Part shown: positions 7,208 through 13,602 of the stretch, in pieces
Layout: the number at the start of each line of letters is the position of its first letter
Numbering within the stretch: position 1 is the stretch's first letter
DNA from: DATEAV01 sp964575425
GTDB lineage: Bacteria > Chloroflexota > Anaerolineae > Anaerolineales > E44-bin32
Assembly: GCA_964575425.1 (NCBI GenBank)
Contig: CAZNRD010000048.1
Span: 1-20,524, forward strand
Reading direction: 5' to 3'
Length of the DNA stretch: 20,524 bases
The notes under the pieces: model-generated
Told to the model about the DNA's origin: nothing
Database searches by the model: none
What the model saw: only the letters and a program-made list of their open reading frames with translations
Made by a program: the position numbers and the translations under genes

Positions 7208-8356
7208 ATGGATTTCGAGCTCACCCAGGAAAAGCGCCTGTGGCGTGAGACGGTCCACGAGTTCTGCGCGCGTGAGGTCCGGCCGTCTGCAGCCGAGATG
7301 GACGCGCGGAGCGAGTTCAACGCCGCAGCCGTGCGCAAGATGGCTCCGCTCGGGCTCCTGGCCCTGAATATTCCTGAGGAGTACGGCGGCTCAGGAGTGG
7401 ACGCCGTCAGCGCTGCAATTGCCATCGAGGAGCTGGGCTGGGCGTGCGGCGGCACGGCCTTGTCGATCGCCGCACACAACGGGCTCGGCTGCGCTCCCAT
7501 CGCCCTCTTCGGCACAGCGGAACAGAAGCAGCGCTGGCTGCCCGGTCTTGCGCGCGGCGAGCCGGGCCTGGGTGCTCTGGCCCTGACCGAGCCGGAGGCA
7601 GGGTCGGACCTGGGCGCCATCCGCACCCGCGCCGAGCTGCAGGGTGACGAATGGGTCATCAACGGGCACAAGGCCTGGATCACCAACCCCAGCGTGGCCA
7701 GCATCATCGTCACCATGTGCCGCACCAGTCCGGACCCGACCTCAAGCGCCTTCAGCCTGATCGTCGTTCCGAGGGACACGCCAGGGCTGCACATCCATCC
7801 GGCGGAGAAGAAGATGGGAGTGCGTGCATCCCCCACCCACGCGCTGACCTACGAGAATGTCCGTGTGCCGCGCGACCACCTGCTGGGAGAACCGGGGTTT
7901 GGCCTGCGGCAGACGCTGCAAGTCCTGGACGGCGGCAGAATCGGCATCGGGGCTCTCGCCGTCGGGCTGGCACAGGCGGCGCTGGAGGAGGCCATACGCT
8001 ACGCGAAGGAACGACAGGCGTTCGGCCAGGCCCTGGCGCGCCACCAGGCCATCCAGTGGATGATCGCCGACGCCGCCACCCAGATCGAAGCTGCCCGCCT
8101 TCTCACCCACCGCGCAGCGTGGATGAAGGAGCGCGGTCTGTTCTTCAACAAGGAAGCAGCGATCGCCAAGCTCTTCGCCACCGAGATGGCCGAGAAGGTC
8201 TGCCGCAACGCCATCCAGATTCTGGGAAGCTACGGGTACAGCAGCGAGTATCCGGTGGAGCGCATCTACCGGGACGCGCGCCTGATGACGATCGGCGAGG
8301 GGACGAGCGAAGTCCAGCGGATGGTCATCGCCCGGCGCGTCCTCGGCCTGGAGTGA
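7208..8356 (+). CDS. Acyl-CoA dehydrogenase
   Basis: This FAD enzyme would introduce the alpha,beta double bond in an acyl-CoA and pass electrons to ETF. The 382-residue length is normal for the short/medium-chain type. Seen in order: ALTEPEAGSDLGAIRTRA (FAD/substrate signature), NGHKAWITN, DGGRIGIGALAVGLAQAALE, YAKERQAFGQ, ILGSYGYSSEYPVERIYRDA, and IGEGTSEVQRMVIAR. Glu364 in GEGTSE sits at the usual catalytic-base position. GGGAGGG lies seven bases before ATG 7208. The closest functional type (butyryl-, isovaleryl- or other branched acyl) cannot be told from sequence alone. It converges on the CoA-transferase genes with six bases between the stops, suggesting a common acyl-CoA pathway. Confidence 0.95.
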   Translation: MDFELTQEKRLWRETVHEFCAREVRPSAAEMDARSEFNAAAVRKMAPLGLLALNIPEEYGGSGVDAVSAAIAIEELGWACGGTALSIAAHNGLGCAPIALFGTAEQKQRWLPGLARGEPGLGALALTEPEAGSDLGAIRTRAELQGDEWVINGHKAWITNPSVASIIVTMCRTSPDPTSSAFSLIVVPRDTPGLHIHPAEKKMGVRASPTHALTYENVRVPRDHLLGEPGFGLRQTLQVLDGGRIGIGALAVGLAQAALEEAIRYAKERQAFGQALARHQAIQWMIADAATQIEAARLLTHRAAWMKERGLFFNKEAAIAKLFATEMAEKVCRNAIQILGSYGYSSEYPVERIYRDARLMTIGEGTSEVQRMVIARRVLGLE

Positions 8357-8362
8357 GAGGCT

Positions 8363-9196
8363 CTACGTGGGTGCGGCGCGGCTCAGCGGGATGACCAGGC
8401 CGGTGGGGTCGATCTGGCGCAGGATGCGGCGGTCTTCGGCCGTTGGGGGAGCGGTGCGCTCGAGGCGATCGGCCACGCGCACCGGATAGCCGCTCGCGGC
8501 GCGCACCTCCTCCGCGCTGACGCCCGGGTGCAGCGCGAGCAGGGTCAGCTCCTTCGTTGTTTCGTCGAAGCCGTAGACGCCGAGCTGGGTGATGACGCGG
8601 TAGGGGCCGCTGCCTTCCGGCAGGCCGGCGCGCTCGCGTGCCCCCGGCCCGGTCAGATAGCCAGGGGTCGTGATGAAGTCGACCTTCTCGACGAACTTGC
8701 GCGGGCCCTGCCGCATGACGATGATCGTGCGCTGACAGAACGATCCGACGTCATTGGCGCCGCCGCTGCCGGGCAGACGCACGGCGGGCTGATCGTAGTC
8801 TCCGATGACGGTGGTATTGACGTTCCCGAAGCGGTCGATCTGAGCAGCCCCCAGGAAGCCGTAGTCCAGGTAGCCGGCCTGCGAGATCGACATCACGTCG
8901 TGCATGCTGGAGGCTGCCGCCGCCTGATAGAACGTGCGGGAGTCGCCGACCGAGATTGGCAGCACCGGGACCTGGGGACCGATGCCTCCGGCCTCGAAGA
9001 TGATAAGCAGACCTGGCGCATGAGTGCGCTGCGCCAGCATGGCAGCGATCATCGGCAGCCCGGTGCCAACGAAGACGGACTTGCCTGGCTCCAGCAGGCG
9101 CGCCGCGACACAGGCCAGGAGCTCGGTCGGGTCGTATTCGGGTGCTGCAGGCAAGGCGGCCTCCACATCTATGCGTCGCGAAGCTGCTCGATGCAA
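8363..9196 (-). CDS. CoA-transferase beta subunit (glutaconate/3-oxoacid CoA-transferase type)
   Basis: The 277-residue protein matches the second subunit of family I CoA-transferases close to glutaconate CoA-transferase GctB and the IpdB-like group. Seen: VFVGTGLPMIAAMLAQ, LLIIFEAGGIGPQVP (Glu68 is at about the position of the catalytic glutamate), GAAQIDRFGNVNTT, GSGGANDV, VEKVDFITTPGYL and VITQLGVYGFD. Partnered with the alpha subunit it would move CoA between carboxylic acids; IpdAB relatives instead hydrolyse a steroid-ring acyl-CoA. ATG 9196 overlaps the end of the alpha gene by 28 bases. GTG 9166, two bases past the alpha stop, is an equally plausible start and would trim ten residues. 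Confidence 0.9.
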   Translation of the reverse strand: MHRAASRRIDVEAALPAAPEYDPTELLACVAARLLEPGKSVFVGTGLPMIAAMLAQRTHAPGLLIIFEAGGIGPQVPVLPISVGDSRTFYQAAAASSMHDVMSISQAGYLDYGFLGAAQIDRFGNVNTTVIGDYDQPAVRLPGSGGANDVGSFCQRTIIVMRQGPRKFVEKVDFITTPGYLTGPGARERAGLPEGSGPYRVITQLGVYGFDETTKELTLLALHPGVSAEEVRAASGYPVRVADRLERTAPPTAEDRRILRQIDPTGLVIPLSRAAPT

Positions 9197-10158
9197 CGCA
9201 GCGCTGCCATCCGCCTTCGCCCGCCGACGCGCTTCAGGTAGCCTTCATGGTCGTCGACGGCGAAGACGAACTCCTCGAGGTATCCGGCTGCCCCTTCCGG
9301 TGTGCGCGAACGCCCCAGCCACAAACGGATGTGGTCTTCATCGAAGTAGTACAGGTACGGCATCTGGCATGGATGCGCGGCAAAGGGGACCTCTACCACG
9401 GCGTCGACCAGGTAGAAGGGGACAGTTGTACGCCAGGGCTCGCGGCGGATGCGCTCGCTGGGGATCACCCGCTCGGTCGTGACGATCAGCCGCCGCGCCG
9501 CGCGCGCCAGCTCGAAGTCCATGATCATCGTCCCATCCACCTGCGCGTTGCCATAGCGGTCGCAGCGTGCGACGTGGAGGATGGCGACGTCGGGGGAGCA
9601 GGCCGGCAGCAGACAGATGGGCTTGCCGCTCCAAGGGTCGGTCACCACCTTGGCCGAGCTGTGCTGCAGCGTGTCGGTGCCCAGCAGGTTGCGTGACGGG
9701 ATGAAGGGCAGGCCCATCATCGCCGCCAGGAAACGCCACTGGAAGCCTGCGTTGCTGGTTTCGGCCACGACGCTGCATGCGCCGCTTTCGACCATCCGGC
9801 GGGAGGCCGGCGAAAGGCCTCGCAGCTCATGGCCGAAGGCATAGGCAACCTCGATCCGATCCACACAGCCTGCAGCGATCAGGAGATCCGAATCATGGAC
9901 GGCGGTCTTGCCGAGCATGATCAGGCCTCGCCGCCGGCGCCGGATGATTTCATACACCGCCGCCATGCTGACGCGCACATGGCCGAATCCACCCATGGCG
10001 AGCAGGGCCCCGTCGGGGACAAACCGGTCCACCGCTTCACCCAGAGAAAGCCGCTTGTCAATCAGTTCACGGGACTTGTGCGCCTGGACCCAATGGCGGT
10101 TCTCGTCCGGGTCGTGCCAGCCGATCAGTTCACCCCGGCCCTGCATCAGGATGTCCAT
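9169..10158 (-). CDS. CoA-transferase alpha subunit (glutaconate CoA-transferase/IpdA-like)
   Basis: The product is 329 residues. The family pattern is clear: LSLGEAVDRFVPDGALLAMGGFGHVR near the start (the G-G-F-G loop that binds CoA), then IAAGCVDRIEVAYAFGHE, FIPSRNLLGTD, CDRYGNAQVDGTMIMD and a C-terminal TTERVIPSERIRREPWRT. ATG 10158 is preferred over the in-frame ATG 10194 because GGAG lies eight bases upstream and the longer version only adds an Arg-rich tail. It is first in a two-gene operon with the beta subunit. A -10-like TATACT at 10300-10305 implies a leader of roughly 135 bases that contains dyads. Confidence 0.9.
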   Translation of the reverse strand: MDILMQGRGELIGWHDPDENRHWVQAHKSRELIDKRLSLGEAVDRFVPDGALLAMGGFGHVRVSMAAVYEIIRRRRRGLIMLGKTAVHDSDLLIAAGCVDRIEVAYAFGHELRGLSPASRRMVESGACSVVAETSNAGFQWRFLAAMMGLPFIPSRNLLGTDTLQHSSAKVVTDPWSGKPICLLPACSPDVAILHVARCDRYGNAQVDGTMIMDFELARAARRLIVTTERVIPSERIRREPWRTTVPFYLVDAVVEVPFAAHPCQMPYLYYFDEDHIRLWLGRSRTPEGAAGYLEEFVFAVDDHEGYLKRVGGRRRMAALRCIEQLRDA

Positions 10159-10182
10159 GGGATGTCTCCGTCTCGCGGCCCT

Positions 10183-10233
10183 CGGACAGCGCAACGCGCT
10201 GGCCCTGTCCGCGTCAGCGTGGCCGCGCGCGGC
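10183..10233. repeat. Dyads in the CoA-transferase leader
   Basis: CGGACAG (10183-10189) is matched by CTGTCCG (10205-10211). Between them AGCGC-AAC-GCGCT (10188-10200) can form a tight three-base-loop hairpin. Next to it is the palindrome GCCGCGCGCGGC (10222-10233), identical to the one at 2849. They sit 25-75 bases before the alpha-subunit start, so they could be an operator or an RNA structure. Confidence 0.35.
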
Positions 10234-10299
10234 TGATCCGACCGTCCGGCAGGCGCGCCGGTCGCAAGGCCGCTGCCGCCAGCGATGGTGCCCGCGGCA

Positions 10300-10305
10300 A
10301 GTATA
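10300..10305 (-). promoter_or_regulatory. Candidate -10 element for the CoA-transferase operon
   Basis: The minus strand reads TCTATACTTG here, five of six matches to TATAAT, in a GC-rich setting. The same ten bases stand before the acyltransferase gene at 12829-12838. No good -35 hexamer is seen at 17 bases. Confidence 0.45.
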
Positions 10306-10331
10306 GACCTAGCGTGGAACTCAGGACAGGG

Positions 10332-10553
10332 TTACCCCGGCCGGCGCTTGAGCCAGAGGTAGTACACTGCGTACCAGATGATGCACAGGAGCGCGGTCAG
10401 CCCCCAGATCGGGAAGCCAGCCCGGATCGCCATCCACCAGTCCTGCATCGTGAACAGGCCGATGTACATGGTGATGGCGGCCCACACGATAATGAAGGTT
10501 CCAAACAGCCAGAAGCGCATCAGCCGCAGGAGCTTCACGTTCTGCTCGGACAC
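10332..10553 (-). CDS. Small two-TM membrane protein of unknown function
   Basis: A 73-residue protein with a basic N-terminus (VKLLRLMRFW) and two hydrophobic segments, LFGTFIIVWAAITMYIGLF and GFPIWGLTALLCIIWYAVYYLW, joined by a short aromatic loop (TMQDWWMAIRA). It ends in LKRRPG, so both ends are probably cytoplasmic. The start is GTG 10553, decided by AGGGAGGTG five bases upstream. I do not recognise a family; it loosely resembles short 2TM-domain proteins. It diverges from the alpha-glucosidase gene and lies upstream of the CoA-transferase operon on the same strand. Confidence 0.75.
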   Translation of the reverse strand: MSEQNVKLLRLMRFWLFGTFIIVWAAITMYIGLFTMQDWWMAIRAGFPIWGLTALLCIIWYAVYYLWLKRRPG

Positions 10554-10624
10554 GGTTCACCTCCCTGAGAGAGCAGAGTGCACGCGCGGGTTCCAGGGGG
10601 CATTGTAGCAAACCCGGAACCCGG

Positions 10625-10651
10625 TGCAACCAGTCTCCGGTACCGGTTGCA
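10625..10651. promoter_or_regulatory. Overlapping palindromes, possible LacI-type operator
   Basis: TGCAACC (10625-10631) is the inverse of GGTTGCA (10645-10651). Between and overlapping them is the perfect palindrome CCGGTACCGG (10637-10646). The half-site ACCGGTTGCA resembles the right half of LacI-family operators that control sugar genes. It lies about 75 bases before the -10 of the alpha-glucosidase gene and about 70 bases before the divergent two-TM gene. No LacI-type regulator is encoded in the window. Confidence 0.4.
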
Positions 10652-10724
10652 AGAGATGTGCCTCGAACGCCCCGCAGCATAAGTCTTCGCCGTCTTCGCT
10701 CGGGCGCGAGCCGGAGCGCGCCGG

Positions 10725-10755
10725 TATAATTGGGGCCCGCTTGTCCTCCGGAGGA
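10725..10755 (+). promoter_or_regulatory. Candidate -10 and palindromic ribosome site of the alpha-glucosidase gene
   Basis: A perfect TATAAT stands at 10725-10730 without a convincing -35. The ribosome site GGAGGA (10750-10755) is the right half of the perfect palindrome TCCTCCGGAGGA (10744-10755), six bases before ATG 10762. Pairing of the halves could partly mask the ribosome site, though without a loop the hairpin would be weak. Confidence 0.5.
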
Positions 10756-10761
10756 TACACC

Positions 10762-12378
10762 ATGGGAACAGGCGATCGACAGTGGTGGCAGGACGGAGTC
10801 GTCTACCATATCTACCTGCGCTCGTTCGCCGACAGCAACGGTGACGGCCTCGGCGACATCCCCGGCCTAATCGCCCACCTCGATCACCTCAACGGAGCGC
10901 CCGACTCCCTCGGCGTGGATGCCATCTGGCTCTCCCCGTGCTTCCCCTCGCCCGATAAGGACTTCGGCTACGATGTGGCCGATTACCGCGCCATCGATCC
11001 CCGCTACGGAACGATGAGGGACTTCCATCAACTGATTGACGAGGCGCATGCGCGCGGCATCCGCGTCCTGCTCGACCTGGTCTTCAACCACACGTCCGAT
11101 CAGCACCCGTGGTTTCTCGAGTCGCGCGCCTCGCGGCACAGCGCGCACCGCGATTGGTACATCTGGCGTGATCCGAAGCCAGGACGACGGCCACCGAACA
11201 ACTGGCAGTCGGTGTTTGGCGGACGGGCCTGGGAGTGGGATGAGGCCACGCAGCAGTACTACTACCACATGTTCCTGAAGGAGCAGCCCGACCTGAACTG
11301 GCGCAACCCCGCGGTCCGCCGCGAGCTGATGGACACGGTTCGCTTCTGGCTCGATCTCGGCGTCGACGGTTTCCGACTCGATGTCTTCAGCGCCTGGTTC
11401 AAACACGCCGACATGCCGGACAACCCGCCCCGGCTCGGCCTGCGCGGCTTCGACCGGCAGCGCCATGTCTACGACGTCAATCAGCCGGAGATGTCCGAGG
11501 CTCTGGCCGAGCTGCGCGCCATTCTCGACTCCTATCCCGGGAAGGCTGCGGTCGGCGAGCTCTTCGGAGACGGGCCCGCCCTGGCCGCGCGCTACTGCGG
11601 CCGAGAGAAGCTCCACATGGTCTTCAACTTCGCCTTCACCCACTGCCCCTGGCATCCAGCGAGGTTCCAGCGGGCAATCGAGGAGTGGGATGCAGCCGTC
11701 TCGGCCGATGGCTGGCCGTGCTACGTCCTGAGCAATCACGACCTCTCTCGCCACGCGTCGCGCTATGGCGGCCGCCATCCCGACGCCGTGGCCCGAGTTG
11801 CGGCAGCCATGCTGCTCACCCTGCGGGGCACGCCCTTCATCTACTACGGCGAGGAAATCGGCATGCAGGACGTCCCGCTCCGCCGGAGCCAGATCCTGGA
11901 CCCGCCCGGCCGCCGCTATTGGCCCTTCTACAAGGGACGGGACGCGGCGCGCAGCCCGATGCAGTGGGACGAATCACCGAACGCCGGCTTCAGCCGGGTC
12001 CGCCCGTGGCTCCCTGCCCATCCAGACTACCCCACGCGCAACGTCGCCGCCCAATGCCAGGACCCACACTCGGTGTTTTCGTTCTATCGCGCGCTGCTGC
12101 GGCTCCGCCGGTCCTCTGTGGCACTGCGCCGGGGCGCATTCCAGCCCCTGACGCACAGCCCCCGGCAGGCGCTGGCCTACCTGCGCTCCGTGCCTGAGGA
12201 GACGGCGCTCGTCGCCCTCAACTTCACACCCTCGCCGCTGCGACTTCGGCTGGACCTCGCCCCAGCGCCATCGAGATGGGAGCTGCGCCTCTCATCGCTG
12301 GCTTCCCCCCGGGCCGAAATCCGCGGGCAGGAGATCGACCTCGGCCCGCATGAGGCCGCCGTCTTCTTTGCCGCGTGA
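10762..12378 (+). CDS. GH13 oligo-alpha-glucosidase (oligo-1,6-glucosidase/alpha-glucosidase type)
   Basis: This 538-residue enzyme would hydrolyse alpha-glucosidic bonds of short malto- or isomalto-oligosaccharides, probably in the cytoplasm since no signal peptide is seen. All GH13 regions are present: DLVFNH (105-110), QPDLN (175-179, the signature of the oligo-1,6-glucosidase subgroup), GFRLD with nucleophile Asp207, VGELF with acid/base Glu266, and SNHD with Asp327. A C-terminal beta-domain follows. The N-terminus WWQDGVVYHIYLRSF is classic for the family. ATG 10762 is supported by GGAGGA six bases upstream and a TATAAT further up. The in-frame extension to 10624 crosses the promoter and is rejected. 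Specificity (alpha-1,4, alpha-1,6, or sucrose/trehalose) is undecided. Confidence 0.95.
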   Translation: MGTGDRQWWQDGVVYHIYLRSFADSNGDGLGDIPGLIAHLDHLNGAPDSLGVDAIWLSPCFPSPDKDFGYDVADYRAIDPRYGTMRDFHQLIDEAHARGIRVLLDLVFNHTSDQHPWFLESRASRHSAHRDWYIWRDPKPGRRPPNNWQSVFGGRAWEWDEATQQYYYHMFLKEQPDLNWRNPAVRRELMDTVRFWLDLGVDGFRLDVFSAWFKHADMPDNPPRLGLRGFDRQRHVYDVNQPEMSEALAELRAILDSYPGKAAVGELFGDGPALAARYCGREKLHMVFNFAFTHCPWHPARFQRAIEEWDAAVSADGWPCYVLSNHDLSRHASRYGGRHPDAVARVAAAMLLTLRGTPFIYYGEEIGMQDVPLRRSQILDPPGRRYWPFYKGRDAARSPMQWDESPNAGFSRVRPWLPAHPDYPTRNVAAQCQDPHSVFSFYRALLRLRRSSVALRRGAFQPLTHSPRQALAYLRSVPEETALVALNFTPSPLRLRLDLAPAPSRWELRLSSLASPRAEIRGQEIDLGPHEAAVFFAA

Positions 12379-12386
12379 GCGGGCCA

Positions 12387-12414
12387 CGAAGAACAAAGGC
12401 GCCCCGGTGCGCCT
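12387..12414 (-). terminator. Intrinsic terminator-like hairpin, minus strand
   Basis: On the minus strand AGGCGC-ACCGGG-GCGCCT forms a six-bp stem followed directly by TTGTTCTTC. It falls just after the molybdoenzyme relic, so it was probably that gene's terminator. In the plus direction it lacks a T-run but could still slow transcription leaving the alpha-glucosidase gene. Confidence 0.5.
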
Positions 12415-12421
12415 CTTGGCC

Positions 12422-12730
12422 GACAATGGTGGCAACAACCGCGCGGAGAGCGTCGCCGCCGTCCGGGAAGTCGCGCGAGAGCCACCCGCCGCCTTCACTC
12501 GACTGGACGAAGCCGCCCTCATCGCGGGCCCACACCGAGAGCCTGTGGGCCCCCGGTGTGGCCTCCCAGTCGAACGCCCACCAGGGCCAAACCTGGGGAC
12601 TCTGATCTTGAACCAGCCCGGCGTGCTGCTCTTCGCCGCCGTTGACACACACCTACACGGCTGTGATACGCCGCAGGCCGGCGAAGGCAATGCCGGGAAG
12701 CGGAAACGGACCGGCAGCCAAGCGACCACC
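12422..12730 (-). pseudogene. Relic of sulfite-oxidase-like molybdoenzyme, C-terminal dimerisation domain
   Basis: Read on the minus strand, one frame gives PFPLPGIAFAGLRRITAV, then a TAG stop (12653-12655), then VCVNGGEEQHAGLVQ, WPWWAFDWEATPGAHRLSVW, ARDEGGFVQ and FPDGGDALRAVVATIV. This is the pattern of the Mo-co dimerisation domain that ends sulfite oxidase and related molybdopterin enzymes: GiAfaG...I..VEVSvDGG..W..A, then W..W.fdW....G.h.l.vrA.D..G..Q, then PDG. The stop falls exactly where the conserved glutamate of VEV is expected, so one GAG-to-TAG change explains it. The Trp normally after DGG is also gone. The molybdenum-binding domain is missing; the acyltransferase gene now lies where it should be. 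A terminator-like hairpin follows the fragment. Confidence 0.65.
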
Positions 12731-12790
12731 CTCCCGCCGGTCCCGGTCTTCCTGTGCTAGATCGGAGACATCTACGAAAGATTGGCCTGG

Positions 12791-12824
12791 CCCCGGCTGT
12801 GGTGCCAACCCGCCAGAGCCGGGG
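12791..12824. repeat. 8-bp inverted repeat before the acyltransferase promoter
   Basis: CCCCGGCT (12791-12798) and AGCCGGGG (12817-12824) are perfect complements around an 18-base loop. They sit seven bases upstream of a TATACT -10-like element, which suits an operator or a terminator shielding the downstream genes. No T-run follows. Confidence 0.35.
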
Positions 12825-12830
12825 CGCGTC

Positions 12831-12836
12831 TATACT
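12831..12836 (+). promoter_or_regulatory. Candidate -10 element for the acyltransferase-MFS-ftcD run
   Basis: TATACT lies 16 bases before ATG 12853, within TCTATACTTG, the same decamer seen before the CoA-transferase operon. Transcription would start only about ten bases before the ATG, giving an almost leaderless message. That fits the lack of a ribosome site there. Confidence 0.4.
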
Positions 12837-12852
12837 TGTGCGGGTGCTGTCC

Positions 12853-13602
12853 ATGTCGCCTTCCTACCCTTCCCTCACACCGACCACGGCAGCCATCGGT
12901 TTCTCCTTGGTGACAGGAAGACACCGGTCCTTCCTGAGAGACGCACAGGCGTATGTCCGCTGCCTACAACCACCCCTCGAGCAGCACGGCAGACCGTTGC
13001 GCGAGCACCCTGGGGGCTGCGTCATCGCCGCCAACCATTACCACAGCCTCACCTTTCGCTCGTGGTGGATCGCCCTGGTCCTCACAGCATCCTTCGGCGA
13101 GGAGATCCACTGGGTGATGTCTGACGCCTGGACCTATCCCGACCCTGTGCGCAGTCGGCTGATCACCCCCCTCACCAGACGGGTGTTCCGCCGTCTGGCC
13201 ACAAACTACGGCTTCACCTCTATGCCGCCCATGCCCCCACGCCCACACGAGGTCGAAGCCCGAGCCCGCGCTGTGCTCGAGGTGCTGACCTATGTCCGGC
13301 GGACGCCTCGCCCGGTGTTGGGGCTGGTTCCGGAAGGTAGCGACTCGGCCGACGGCTCGCTGATGCGCCCGCCGGAGGGAGTGGGCCGGTTCCTCCTGCT
13401 CCTCGTCCGCGCCGGGCTTGTCATCCAGCCGGCGGGCATCTACGAGGAACTCAATAGGCTCCGTCTCCGCTGGGGCGTCCCGATTCGGTCGCTCCCTGTT
13501 GGCGGCGGCGACGCCGCCGACCGCGACCGGCTGGCCGCCGATGCCGTGATGCGGGCAATCGCCGCCTGTCTGCCATCTTCTCTCCGAGGCGCATACGCAT
13601 GA
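12853..13602 (+). CDS. PlsC-like glycerolipid acyltransferase (divergent)
   Basis: The 249-residue protein resembles 1-acylglycerol-3-phosphate acyltransferases, which add a fatty acyl chain to a lysolipid at the membrane. GGCVIAANHYHSLTFRSWWI corresponds to motif I, but the usual H-x4-D aspartate is not present in this spacing. LGLVPEGSDSADGSLMRPPE, with GVGRFLLLLV after it, corresponds to the PEGTRS-type phosphate-binding motif III, followed by a motif-IV-like IQPAGIYE. I recall similar NHYxxxxF..WW sequences in other Chloroflexota, so this may be a separate branch with another acceptor. ATG 12853 is chosen because a -10-like TATACT lies just upstream; an in-frame GTG at 12754 would extend into the molybdoenzyme relic. 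The stop overlaps the MFS start (ATGA 13599-13602). Confidence 0.8.
   Translation: MSPSYPSLTPTTAAIGFSLVTGRHRSFLRDAQAYVRCLQPPLEQHGRPLREHPGGCVIAANHYHSLTFRSWWIALVLTASFGEEIHWVMSDAWTYPDPVRSRLITPLTRRVFRRLATNYGFTSMPPMPPRPHEVEARARAVLEVLTYVRRTPRPVLGLVPEGSDSADGSLMRPPEGVGRFLLLLVRAGLVIQPAGIYEELNRLRLRWGVPIRSLPVGGGDAADRDRLAADAVMRAIAACLPSSLRGAYA

Noticed and set aside
10624..10761. N-terminal extension of the alpha-glucosidase
   Set aside because: It crosses the palindromes and the TATAAT element, and GH13 enzymes of this type start at the WWQDGVVY block.
12754..12852. GTG start giving a 33-residue extension of the acyltransferase
   Set aside because: The extension is Arg-rich, overlaps the -10-like element and the inverted repeat, and has no ribosome site.
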